DNA from: Cryptomeria japonica
Lineage: Eukaryota > Streptophyta > Pinopsida > Cupressales > Cupressaceae
Reading direction: 5' to 3'
Assembly: GCF_030272615.1 (NCBI RefSeq)
Contig: NC_081405.1
Coordinates: 311,069,235 to 311,133,234, forward strand
Length of the DNA: 64,000 nucleotides
Of this stretch, positions 43,561-55,087 are shown piece after piece. How positions within the stretch are numbered: position 1 is the first letter of the stretch; every line of letters begins with the position of its first letter. The translations under genes were made by a program, and so were the position numbers. Under the pieces are notes generated by a model. It saw only the letters and a program-made list of their open reading frames with translations. It did not search any database and was not told the origin of the DNA.

Positions 43561-45400
43561 TGTCACAAAAGTTTGCACCCTTGATGACCCAAGAAACCTT
43601 GGTCATCAACCTTGTGAAACATGGAAACAACCTCTCAAGTGTGGGACCTTATGCTATGTGAGGTTGAGTCTTTGGAGAAGGTTGACTTTCTATTCAATCT
43701 GATGCAAAGTGTTGGACCAACCCAACGCATGAAAATCTAATCTATGCTTTGACAGGGAAAAGGGAGAGAGAGAAGGGTTGCATGAAAGAAGGGAAAAGGG
43801 TTTGCACCCAGACTGAAATGATGATCTCCCCTGCCTATGATTGCATAAAACACTAATGAAACCACCCAAGACATGCACAAATTTCTATCCTAATTAGCCA
43901 CCTAAGTGCAAGTGAAGGTTAAAATCTATGAAATGAAGAAAGGAGCTATGTTTAGTTCATAATCAACATCCACAAAGGGATCAACACAGACACTTATCAC
44001 TAGGGAAACAAAGAAAAATGCTTTCATACAAAGAGGTAGAAAATTGCATAGGTTGTAAGAACTGAAATCAAGCAAAACAAGTGAATTTCATTAATGAGGA
44101 GGCAAGGCAAAACTTTACAAGTGCAGAGAAACACATGAAGAGTTCTGCAGGAGAAAAGAATGGAGAAGATCTTGTAAAAAATGTTGCAAAATTGCCTTTA
44201 TAGTTCAGGCATAACTGAGATTATTACATTTAAGAAAACCCTAACCCCACCCGAGTTAGGTTACAAAAATCAAAGAGGAGGAGAAGAGATCATAACCGAG
44301 ATCTGATGGCATGCAAATCTGGTGGGTGGCTTGAGATCGGGTCCAAAATCAAGCGTCGACTGAGCAAAGGATAGTCTTGACCATCGGGTCAACAACCACA
44401 ATGCGTAGAGCATTCAAAACCCAACAACCACTGTGGATTTGAACCTCCGTTATCGATCTGAGAGATTCACGCAAGATCTCTCCCTGTGTACACCCATCGA
44501 GCCCAATCAAAGATTAAAACATGGTCGTCAGATTGGGCTTTTATGAAGATCTGATGGTCGCAATTAGCTGATGTGGCACCTCGGGTCCATGTTTCTTCAT
44601 TATGCATTGACAACTAAACGACCCTGTATACCATGCAGGATAAGCATTCTAAGTTTTTGTCTTGGTTTCTTATCTCGCGGGCCTCTCTCGTTGTCTGCTC
44701 AACCTTGCGAGATAAGCCAAAAAACCTCTTGGTCTCCACCGTCTCTTATCTCGCGAGCTTCCTTTGTGTCTTCGTTTACCTCACAGGATAAGATTTCCTT
44801 TGTTTTTGTCTCACTTCTTATCCCACAAGCCTCGTTGAGCCTTGTGTTTACCTCATAGGATAAGGTTTTCTTTATTTGCTTTCATTTTCCTTATCTCGTG
44901 ACACTACTTTGTCTCCATTTTAACCCCACAAGATAAGAGAAAAGACCTCGTTATCTCTTATCCCCAAGACCTTTGGTGAATCTGTTTCACCTCACGGGAT
45001 AAGAGAAGAACCCATTTCTTTGATTTCCCTATCCCACGAGCCCTTATTCCGTGTAGCTAGAACCTGCCAAACACTTAGCCAAGTGGGGCCCGCCTCGGTG
45101 CCGAATAACACGCTGCAAAATGAGGCGGTCAATAACATGACATGTTATTGACACGAGTTGTTGATATAACATATTAGGCATGGGGTCAATAACACTCATG
45201 TTATTGACACATCATACAACCCTCGTGTTATATGACTCTCTGCAAAAATTATGAAGAAGCAACTAACTCTGCTGAGACCGATAACAAACTCTGCTGAGAC
45301 CGATAACACAACATGTTATTCGTATTGACTAACACGAAATATTAGTCATTCTAAAATCCTAGATCTGAGCTCTGCTAAGGTTGGCACAAAATTGCCAACA
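43561..45400 (-). mobile_element. LTR-like insertion in the LINE RT, with hairpin-array U3
   Basis: On the minus strand the unit starts TGTTGGCAATTTTG (45400) and ends TTTTGTGACA (43561), TG/CA ends like the LTRs at 4502 and 50502. The RT reading (EKGD ... FLLLFIIMVEVLG) is collinear across it. I could not identify a clean target duplication. TATA box CTATAAAGG on the minus strand at 44195-44203, with an inverted-repeat array upstream (44640-45015). Confidence 0.72.
44640..45015 (-). repeat. Array of five inverted repeats, arms CTTATCTCGCGAG
   Basis: Each unit has CTTATCTCGCGAG or variant, 25-30 bases, then CGCGAGATAAG or variant. At 45125-45350 shorter inverted repeats based on TGTTATTGAC follow. 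It is upstream of the TATA box, as in the other LTRs with arrays, but with longer loops. Confidence 0.85.
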
Positions 45401-46300
45401 ATCCCCTTTCTCGAGCCCTCTCGAAGATTCAAAGGAACCTTGAGGGATGGCATTCGCTAACATTGAAAACTGAGGAGTACAAATACAATCCTTGACCCAT
45501 TCAATCCATCTATGACAATAACCTAACCTTATCATAAGCCTTTTTAATATCTAGTTTAACAATCATCTTATCAATATCTACTACTCTTATTGAGTGGATA
45601 GCTTTATGAGCTATAATTATACCTTCTACAATGGACCTATTAGAAGAAAAGCCACTTTGCTCTTCGGAAATGACTAAGTCCAAAGTACTTTTCAGTCTAT
45701 TAGATATTACTTTTGAAACAACTTTGTAAACCATATTACACAAAGAATTAGGTCTAAAGTCTTCAAAAGGTACATCCTATTTTTTCTTGGGAATGAGAGA
45801 AATAAAAGTATTATTCAAATTTTTCAGCATAAATCCACCATTGTGAGATTCCTCCACAAATAGCCTTAAATCTTCAACAAAAACATCCCAAAACTTTTGA
45901 AAAAACATAGTAGGAAATTCATCTAGGCGAAGGGCTTTGTCACCACCCAACTCACAGAGAGAGCCACCTTCACCTCCTCCAAAGTAACATAATTCATTCA
46001 CATATCATTCTGAGCTTGCAAAATATAGTTAGTATTACATTCCAAATACCAGAATCATCATCAACTCGCAGATTCTCATCTGTCAAAAGATTTTGAAAAT
46101 ATCTAACTGCCTCCTCTTGGATACCTTTTTGATTTGTCACTACCTCACCAATTTGATTTTGTATAGAGAAGATATTATTAGATCTTCTTACCTTCACCGA
46201 ATTATGAAAAAAATAGCGTTTTTGTCCCCTTCTTTCAACCATGTTTCACGAGATTTATGTCGCCAAAAAATCTTCTCCCTTAACAAAATTTTATTATATT
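45401..46300 (-). pseudogene. Reverse transcriptase, N-terminal part, of the LINE
   Basis: Frame 45743-45510 reads VYKVVSKVISNRLKSTLDLV, SEEQSGFSSNRSIVEGIIIA and VKLDIKKAYDKV, LINE RT motifs. Frame 46001-45777 reads KALRLDEFPTMFFQKFWDVF and KNLNNTFISLIPKKK, the upstream part. A WLKEGDKNAIFF segment lies at about 46230-46260. In the final part up to 45401 (SECHPSR, IFERAREIG) the reading is shifted. Confidence 0.88.
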
Positions 46301-47400
46301 CCTGATTTAGACATTATCAAATTCAGCTGCAGACATACCCACCTGAATAACTTTGTTATGAAGATCCTCTAGTTTCTTCTCAATTCAATATTTTTTAGTA
46401 AAAATATTTTTAAACTTCTCTCTGTTCCAATTTTTTAAACATTCTTTAAAAAATTACAACTTCTTAAAGAAGATAAAGGCCCAATTCCTAGATCGAATTG
46501 GAGCACTTTTCCACGACCCTTCAACCAGATCTCTAAAACCTTCGGCCCTTAGCCATATCATCTCAAACTTGAAGGGGCACCTAGGAGGTGCAAAATCATC
46601 TTGTATAATAAAACTGATTGGATAGTAATTTGAACCATGTAAGGGTAAAATATCAGCTTCAACAACCGATGATTGCTCAACCTAATCACTAGCCAAAAAA
46701 AATCGATCTAACTTTTCAACAATGCTTGAGAATCTTGAACATCGATTAATCCAAGTAAAAAAACCTTTTTATAAACTTTACCTCCATCAAACCATTCTCA
46801 GTGACAAAATCACTAAAATCTTTTTGCACTTGACTAAACCACTTACCACCTCTTTTCTCTGTTGGGCTCAATGTGGCATTAAAGTCACCACCAAGTACAC
46901 ACACCTCTTCACTCAAATCCTACAACAACCTAGTGATTTAATGCTATAAATTTCATTTATAAATTGTGTTTGTGTGGCCATAGATGTTGAAAAGCCTAAA
47001 AGCTTTGTGCAATGTTTTTGGAAAAACCTTCACCCATTGCCAGTTCTTCTCTTTCCAGATCAATCAAACATCAATTGTAGAACCATTCCAAGGAATTCCA
47101 AGACCTCTAGAAGCTCCATCGACCTCCATGAAAAAGCCCTCCCAACATGGAAAACTAGCTTGAAAAGACTTAATCTCATTACAATCAAGACACATTTTGA
47201 TCAGTCGCCTCTTATCAAGGGCATTACAACCCCTAACATTCCATGAAAGGAACTTAATTGCTTACGTAAAAAGGCATAGCCTTTTCCTGATCTCAATTTT
47301 GTTTACCCTTTGGCACTACCAACAGGCTCTAGTTGAAACCTATTCGACTTTGGTCCTTTTGATTTCTTTTCAATAACCTTTATCTTCTCTTGGACAGAGG
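46301..47400 (-). pseudogene. Apurinic-type endonuclease of the LINE, decayed
   Basis: The minus strand reads decayed AP-endonuclease pieces: CVYLVVTLMPH (family G-D-F-N-A region, shifted), FKCFQKH, CVLIVMRLSLFKLVFHVGRA (WNVRGLN start region, 47230-47140), and CGDFNAT-like bases at about 46880. Stops and frameshifts abound. Identification rests mostly on position between ORF1 and RT. Confidence 0.55.
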
Positions 47401-49005
47401 TTGACTAATTTAGAGACCTCATCTCCAAAATCCCAATTTTAGCTCGAAGACCCAGGTTGCCCAAATACTTATTCTCCTCTTTTGCATCTTGAGTATCTGG
47501 TACTTCCTTTCTAGGGGAGTCCAGATCCTTCAGATCCTCATTTATAAAATTAGGGGTTCTGATAGGAGAAATTTGAATATCTTCAAAAACACCATCATCA
47601 AAGAGAAAAAATATCATCACCATCAAACTCAAAATTCATATGTGGGTCTCCAATTCTCGTTGATTCAGTGGGGATATGTTTCAAAGTTCTACCCATTGAA
47701 TTAACCTCACCATCCAGATTACTTGCACCGTCCACTAGACCATCCATGATGACCTATGCTAACCTCATGATCAAGTATCTCAAAGCTCTTACCTTCCATC
47801 TCTCGACCATCTTGCTTAGATTTTTCCATCAATTTTTCAAAAGTAGAATTTTTTATTTTCAAGCAGTGCTTCTGGATCAACATGAATTACTATAGCAGGA
47901 TTACCAATATCATTTTGCATTACTCCATGTAGTTCAGAAGTGGTAAATTTCTCCAGGGAACCATTAATTAACCATATGACCTCCTTTCTTCGAAGGAGTT
48001 CCATTCTCCTTTACATTCTCCTCGAGAGCCCCTTCACTCAACTTGATCAATAAGTCCTAGAGAGTATTTTGCATCAAACCTTTACCTTTTGGATCCTTCA
48101 AACATTCACCAATTCTATGCCCTTTTTCTTTACATATTAGATAGATGTCCATTAACTCCTCTACTTCAATCACCTGTCTCAATGTTCCCTCCCCTAATTT
48201 TAGCTCTATAGTTTTATGGAAGAGGGTGAATGGACTGCCACAAAATATAAATACGTGCATACATACTGAACTCCTTTGACTCCAGAGCTTCATCCACTTT
48301 AAAAAAAACACCCAGGTTGTTACCAATAATTTTGAGCGTTTCAACATCCCAATATTTATGAGAAAGATTATAAAGTTGAATCAATACAGGTACCTCTTTA
48401 ATCTCTGCCTTTTTTGAGTCAAAGTTTGGAACCCAAAATTTTATGAAAAAACCCTTCCCTCCATAAGAAATAGTCCACTATTCAAAATCCATTCTTTATC
48501 CTTTTCAGAGGGACAAAGAACTAGGTAGAAACCATTTGGAAGGGTTTTCAGCACACAATCCCTTTCCCAATTTTCATCACACCAATTACGCACCTTTGAT
48601 AATGTTGACCAATCCTCATTCCATTTCATGAAAAAGCCCTTTTTTGGATCATTTGAACCAATTCTTTTTATTCAACGTTTTCAATGAGAAGTGAAACAAC
48701 ACGAGAATGATCAAAGCCTATACATACCTTCTTCACCCGTGGCTCCGCCTCTTGTTGCTTGGGTTTCCAAAATTTCCTCTCAATGGTCTTGAAGTCTACT
48801 CTGGGACCATAATGAATTGTTGCATAACCCCATTGATTACGTCCTTAATCTCTTCCATTAATAAAACCATTATTCCACAATCTTGCCTCAACTATATTTC
48901 TATTTGCCTAATCCTGCCATGCTCTAAATGATGGATGCCAAGCTCTGTTTTGGTAACCTTCAATTCTTCGACCTCTATAATGCTACATTGGTCGAGATCT
49001 GCCAT
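47401..49005 (-). pseudogene. ORF1 of the LINE
   Basis: Start ATG at 49005 (MADLDQCSIIEVEELKVTK). Decayed frames 48629-48441 and 48347-48057 read WSTLSKVRNWCDENWERDCV, LKTLPNGFYLVLCPSEKDKEWIL, GKGFFHKILG and the knuckle-like LICKEKGHRIGECLKDPKGKG. This is the DUF4283 plus zinc-knuckle layout of plant L1 ORF1 (an RNA-binding particle protein). The first Cys of the knuckle appears lost. Stops are frequent. Confidence 0.78.
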
Positions 49006-49061
49006 CCCTACAAAACTCTAGCTCAGGCTTCATTTTTTCTTATTATTATTCAACAACTAAT

Positions 49062-50496
49062 TTATGCACTTACAAAATGCCATTTTCTACAATAATTTTT
49101 TTTTTTTTGATAATTGATTTTTCTCTTAGATACACAAATTGGGCGAGCTTTCCTTCATAGATTCTCATAGTACAATTATTGATTTTGACACAAACATAAA
49201 AGAGAATAACTACAAAAAAAAAACATAAATCATAGAAAAACAACCAAAAAATATTCTCACATACCAGCAAATCCCCTTCATAAAATTTGAAAAGAAAATG
49301 TTCATCAAAATTTTCACTTGCAAATAAACACTACTTTAAAACTAGTTGCACTGCACTAAGTGTTGAAGTTCAGATATACTCCTAGAGTGAAAATTCTCAC
49401 AAGAATCATAGATATTCATCAAATGACCCTCAAAACTCATGGGTTTTATCCAGAAGTTATAAGCCTCCATAAGTTTTTCATCGATGTAACATCATTATAA
49501 AACAAGCATTCAATGAGAATAAAGAGAATGAAATGACAAAAGATCCCAATGAAACAACCAACCAAGAGAATATAGAAGATTACCACCAAATTGGGTGCCC
49601 AAGAAAACCCACACATCATTGGAAGGAAACAAAAATTTAAATTTTCGTATAAACCTCCACCATTGCCTATTGCCAAATGGCACTTGAATTTTTGTGCTAC
49701 TAAATATGTGAGTTTGTAGTTACAAAAGCTAGTAAAAAGTGAATTCAACAACTCCCAAGAGGATTCTTGAGCCCAAAAGGACAAAATTAGAGAATATTTA
49801 ATATTTAATGGTCCAATTTCAATAATTTGAATTTGAAAAATAGGACCAAGAAACATTAAATGATATATTTCCCAATTACAAGTCTTTAGCTCATTAGAAA
49901 TGTAAAAATGAGCTAAAATATGATTATTTTATAAAATCATCTAACTTAGGACATTACTGATGATGCCCCCTCTGAAAATATGAGAAAAGGAAATCTCTTA
50001 GGGAAAAATCCCTTAAGAGAGGATGAAGAGAGAATGATTAATAATTTTAGAAGTTGCTTATGTGCCTTAATGTAAATGTTGAATTGTCACAAAAACTAAT
50101 CCATATGAGAAAATTTAACGAAGATTTAGGAATATTAACCATAATGAATGAATCTCAACTTTAGATGTTATCTAATATGAACTAGATGTAATATTCAAGA
50201 TCATTTATTATAAGCTCTGATTTTGATATGTGAAACAAGATATGTCAAATTCTAAGAAATGTGTGGTGAAGAGAAAACTAGAGGCTAGATGCAATTGATG
50301 TGAGATTTCATTAAGATGGATTTAGGATCGTATTGCATATCATTTGACTACACTCTCATCTATTTATTATATCCTATATTGTGTAAAAACACTAGAATTA
50401 TATGGATGAAGCCCTCAAATGAAACTATATTATAATTTATGATAATAAAATGCCCATTTATAAGTCCCCTAATAGATAAGTACATGATATAATGAA
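49062..50496. other. AT-rich flank, no gene recognised
   Basis: It contains homopolymer T at 49096-49107 and a 136-codon minus-strand frame (49856-49446) with hydrophobic AT-biased composition and no motif. I regard the frame as chance. No LTR end was recognised here. Confidence 0.3.
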
Positions 50497-51458
50497 ACTT
50501 TTGTTGGTTGAAAATTTTGCAAACTCTAGAAGTTTACAAAATTGTAGCTTCAAGCACAGTGTGTGAGATTAAATCTCTCCCAGTTTCTTAGGGAAGGCTC
50601 CCCCTATCACTTACTACTCTATCTATTTAAAAATGAATACAACTTTTGACTTCTAATCTAAGCTTGGGTGATACATCATCCTATTCTCTTTTTCAGAATA
50701 GATATTATTCTCTCCTCTTTTTTCAGAAAAAAAATTTACAATATAGAGTAGTAATATTTCTTACACTTTCAATGTTACAAATTAACCCAAAATGTAGGAA
50801 TGAACAAATACAAATAAGTAAAGAAGCAAAGTTTCCATGAAGGCACAAAGTCCCGCGTTGCTTCTCTAGGATAGGAAAATAGTGTTCAAGCTCAAATTCT
50901 TGTGGTCACTATAATCCTATCAACCTTTTATATATGAATTATGTAACCCACAGTTGTGTACTTCAGATAACGAAGAAAAGCACAAAGTCTCTATCTTAAT
51001 ATCCTGTCACAACTTTGATAATCTTTTCTTGGAATAACAATATGAATCTCAAAGTCTTCAAGTTATTATCTCCTTCTACTAAGATGACAAAATGAAGCTC
51101 AAAGTCTTCAAAATGCTATATTTCACTTATTCTTAGTGCTAACAACAAGAGCTGAAATATGATACAAAGTCCACAAACCAACAACCGTTTCTATTATTTA
51201 ACAATATTTCCTCAACAACACCTTTACTTGAGAAAAATAAGAATTTACATTGAAAATGACATAAGAACACCCTCTCTGTAAACCACAAATGAATCCAATA
51301 CAAAGTTTGGATGCCAAATCTTTCTTCTTATTTCATCAAGTTTGTAAAATCAGAAGAGGAACACAAAGTTTCACTTTTGCTCTTCATTTTGGCAAAGTTT
51401 TGACATATAGATTAAAGATAATAGATGGATCTAAGATGCATATTACAAAGAGAACCCC

Positions 51459-51468
51459 ATATATATAG
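51459..51468 (-). promoter_or_regulatory. TATA box of solo LTR 50502-52699
   Basis: CTATATATATGGGG on the minus strand, preceded by a CATGTTCTCCT stretch. It corresponds to the box at 55079-55087 in the giant unit. Confidence 0.65.
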
Positions 51469-51649
51469 AGGAGAACATGAAACTAGGAAAGTTACAACTA
51501 ATTTGTAACCAAGTCAAAGTGGAGTTTGATTTGACTTAGGACACGTGCAAGTTCTGGATGTAAAAACTTGAATACAAAATAACACTTGAGGTGTAAATTG
51601 AGACTACAAAATGACACTAGACTAGAGATGCATAAAAATGACTAAGTGT

Positions 51650-51757
51650 TTAGAGCCTCATCTTGTTTCCAACATTCTTCACCAATGGAGTCTTAATATC
51701 CTCACTTGGTAGCTTGCATTTCACAGTCATCTGGTCCCAATGTGTTGAATTTGGCAT
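51650..51757 (-). CDS. Short U3 frame of solo LTR 50502-52699
   Basis: 36-codon frame MPNSTHWDQMTVKCKLPSED... with ATG preceded directly by CCACTCCAG, acceptor-like, in the same place as in the other two units. Bases just after it (AACACTTAGTCATTTTTATG, about 51655-51635) match the stop-proximal bases of the large U3 gene. The gene body is missing. Whether this is translated is unknown. Confidence 0.3.
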   Translation of the reverse strand: MPNSTHWDQMTVKCKLPSEDIKTPLVKNVGNKMRL

Positions 51758-51954
51758 CTGGAGTGGAGTTGCAAAAATAGATTTGAAGAATTCCCGAAGT
51801 TAGACAAAAATGACCAAAAGGGGTGGAAGAAGTGCATTTTAGACATACAAGTCCGATTCGTATTTGGGGAAGGTCAACAATCATATAGGTGCATATTGGA
51901 CTTGTAAGTTCAAAATGCACTTATGCAAAAGACGAAAGAAAAAATGGTCTTTAG

Positions 51955-52510
51955 TGCGAATCGAGGTTATAACCTCGATTTGCACTGACCCTTGGCACTT
52001 CGACAAAATGTAAAGGAAATGGTGTAGGTTAGGGTTATACCCCTTACATGCACCATTGGGAAATAACTCGATGTAGATTGGGGATACAACCCGATTTACA
52101 CCATCAGGCAAGACCTCAGTGTAGGTCGGGGTTAGGACCCCGACCAACACCATTTTGGGTAGACTTGGTGCAGGTCGGGGTTGTAACCCCAACATGTGCA
52201 CCATCTAGAGAGAACTTGGTGTATGTTGAGGTTACAACCCTGATCCACACCAAAATGAGTGGACTTGGTGCAAGTCAAGGTTATAACGACGCCTTGCACC
52301 AAAAAGGGAGAACTTGGTGTAAGTTGGGGTTGTAACTCTGACTTGCACCAAAATTGGAGGACTTGGTGCAGGTCTATAACCCCGACTTACACCCAAAATA
52401 GGACTTGGTGATGAAATGGTGTAAATCAGGGTTACAAACCCAATTTGCACCATACTATATTTTTTTTGAAAAGTGTAATTCGGGGTTATAACCCCGATTT
52501 ACACCAAAAC
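51955..52510 (-). repeat. Array of about eleven palindromes, core GGGGTTATAACCCC
   Basis: Eleven units spaced roughly 45-60 bases. The full unit is GTGTAGGTCGGGG TTRTAA CCCCGACTTACACC, arms up to 14 bases with a short centre. Arms in several units carry matched changes (for example AGGTTATAACCT beside CGGGG versions). Lies in U3, upstream of the TATA box. Confidence 0.9.
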
Positions 52511-52704
52511 ACAAAACTAACTTAAATGACCTAAAAAAGGACCAAAACTTGCGAATCAAGAATCAAGCATCCTAAATCACATGCGAGGGGGAAAAAAGAC
52601 TACCTAAAAAAGCATTCTTAGAGTCCGTGGACTACAAATTGGACAAAATTTATAGGGGTTGTCATGTTTTTTGTGACTTAGCCAAAAATGAGGACAACAA
52701 ATTT

Positions 52705-53017
52705 AATCAATTATATTTGTATAAATACCACCAAAATAACTTGATTATATACGTTCCAATACAATATTATAATGGACCTTTCTATATATAGTGTAATTAT
52801 AGTTTCCACTCGCCAAAAAAGAGAAGTGGTCTTGATCTCAGTTTCACAATATATAATAATTACCCAAATTTGACTATAAAGAAGAACTACAAAAATATAG
52901 AATGAGATAAGCTAGACTACACCAATAAAAAATACATGAAAATTATGCCTTAAAAGAAATTACACCTTAAAATTATATTATATGAACTTAAAGAAATCCA
53001 AAAAAGTTTTAAATTGA
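52705..53017. other. AT-rich spacer, nothing seen
   Basis: 313 bases between two related LTR units. No gene, repeat or element end was recognised. Confidence 0.4.
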
Positions 53018-53441
53018 GAACTTGTTGGTTGAAAATTTTGTAAACACGGGAAGTTCGCAAAATTGTGGCTTCAACCATAGTGCGTGAGATTAAAATCTCT
53101 CCTAATTATAAGGGAAGACACCCCCCTTTTCTTATTACTCTAACTTAAAACAAAATTCTAACTACTAAGCCTATTCTAATCTTGGGTGTTACACCATCTC
53201 ATTCTCTTTCTTCAAAATAGATGCTTATCCTTTTCTATGTTTTGAGAAAGGATATTACAATTTAGAGCAATAATTATTTAAACAACTTTAAAATTCCTAA
53301 GAAATAACTCAGGAGCATATATAAGATATTTACAAGTAAGAAGAAAAGTTTCTATAAAAGCACAAAGCCTTTTGTTGCTTCTCGGGATGAGAAAATAATG
53401 GTGAAGCTCAAAGTCATTAGCTCACTACTATCTTATCAACC

Positions 53442-54613
53442 TGTAGCATCATAAAATTGTGACCCTGGCAATTTTGACCAAGTTCTAGGTCCTCACCTTA
53501 GCGACTAAATCTACCTACTTAATTGGGACCCCTTTTCTACATCATCCTTCCAAATCTCCTCCTGTTTCATCTCTTGTGCCACCTTGTGATCCTGTCCAGG
53601 CCCCAAAATAGGGCAGGACAGGGGCGTGGCGCCCTTGTCCTCCCTCTTTGGGTGGCCCTGAATGGGTCCATTCAATCCTTGGACCTAAATCTTCTTTTGG
53701 GAATTAAATTCCCCCTATGTCGGCCTTTGATTAAGGGACAATTAACCCTCCAAGGTAAGTATAAAAGGGGGCTTAATTCTCTCATTCGAGTAAGAAGAAG
53801 AAGGATGATAGAGGTGAACAAGCAAGAGGTCTTCATTATCGTCATCAAGCGTTCAAGTGTTCAAGCATTCAAGCATTCATCAAGTCTTCTTCATTCATCT
53901 ATTGGAGCAACATTACAACATCCATTTGCAAGCATGTGTTTGTGTGTTAGAGTTTTGTCATGTTACATGCCATTTCATGCAACACTTGTGATTACATTCA
54001 AGAAGTAAAGCAACCATCATCAACAAATTGTAGATCTACAAGGTATACGTTTCCATTATTCACATTTAAGCATTTGCAATTACTTTATTTCAAGGTTGAT
54101 TCCTCAACCGGGGTTTGACTAAGGAAAACCCCTATCCACAACCCATCTTCTCTTATTTTCTGTGTGTAGGTTGCAGGTGTGCAACTATAATTGCAGGTTT
54201 GGGCTTCATTTTAGGAGATGGAAAAACCCTTTTCGGCGCACGGATTTTTTGGAGGACCAAGTGCAACTTCAACTTGGTCCCAATGAATTTCCTCCAAATT
54301 TGCAGGGCAAATCTATATAAGTCTTAATATCCCAGATCTGAAGTTAGAACATGTCCCGAATCGATAGCTCCTTATTTCATCCATTTTGTCTTCCTTTTTT
54401 GCATAGTCAACAAGTCAACATATCTATTTACAAAAGAGGGTAAATCACATTGCAATCCATTTGGCATCCTCATCTTTATTTCCCTTGGATTTGGATCTAG
54501 TGGATTCAACCCCTCTTTTGAATGTAAAGTATCTCCCAAGTGAAAATCATCCTAGTGGTTTCCTTTCTCTCTCCTAGGTGGGGAACCACTAGGATCGAAT
54601 TTTCCAGTTTACA
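53442..54613 (+). mobile_element. Solo LTR nested in the giant unit
   Basis: Perfect CAACC duplications at 53437-53441 and 54614-54618. Starts TGTAGCATCATAAAATTG, ends TTCCAGTTTACA; same family as the gag-protease element's LTRs, diverged, opposite orientation to them. TATA box TATAAAAGGGG at 53760. Contains the conserved TGTAGGTTGCAGGT (about 54165) and a GGCGCC-rich block (53590-53640). Confidence 0.93.
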
Positions 54614-55078
54614 CAACCTTTTATAATAAAATTTGTAACCAAAATGACTTTATTTTAATATAAAAATAAACCCCAAAGTCTTTATAATGTTATTTTATAA
54701 AAAATCTCAACATATACTTACTACCAGGTAAAAAGGTAAAGCTCAAAGTATTTATGATGTTTTCGTCCAACAAATTCTACTCTATCAATTTCGAAATGTA
54801 GTACGAAGTGTACACAACCAAATCTCCTTTATTCTTTCACAATAACACTATAAAGTGATTTTACTCAATCAATTCAATTACCATAACAAGAATGACATAA
54901 GAACACTCTCACCATAGAACACAATGAACTCAATAGAAAGTTTGAGTACCCAAAATGCCTTCTTTATTGATTCAATTGGCAAAAATCACAAATGAACTCA
55001 AAGTTTCACTTTCATTTTCACTTCGGTAGAGTTTAGTTGCATATAGATAAAAGATGGAAATTACAATGAGCACCCTCA

Positions 55079-55087
55079 CATATATAG
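55079..55087 (-). promoter_or_regulatory. TATA box of the giant unit
   Basis: CTATATATGTGAGGG on the minus strand, at the same place relative to the LTR end as in 50502-52699. It is downstream of the U3 gene, so it would start the element's own RNA, not that of the gene. Confidence 0.6.

Larger units (their letters stand above)
41290..49005 (-). mobile_element. L1-type LINE, interrupted by an LTR-like insertion
   Basis: Minus strand, in order: ORF1 (from 49005), endonuclease, reverse transcriptase, zinc finger, RNase H, the organisation of plant L1 elements. RT is interrupted at 45400/43561. Almost all domains carry stops. The 3' end and target duplications were not found, because further coding-like sequence (to about 39160) follows RNase H and no poly-A tail or LINE terminator was recognisable. 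Confidence 0.83.
50502..52699 (-). mobile_element. Solo LTR with hairpin-array U3 (second short form)
   Basis: On the minus strand starts TGTTGTCCTC (52699) and ends ACCAACA (50502), flanked by ACTTT (50497-50501) and AATTT (52700-52704), one mismatch. It aligns with 4502-6229 (GACAACCCCTATAAATTTTG near the start; the last 100 bases) and, end for end, with the ends of 53023-63312. U3 includes the array 51955-52510, an AG-preceded ATG at 51757 and a TATA box (51459-51468). Confidence 0.85.

Noticed and set aside
49446-49856. 136-codon hydrophobic minus-strand frame
   Set aside because: AT-biased, Phe/Leu/Ile-rich from base composition; no start context, motif or neighbour supports it.
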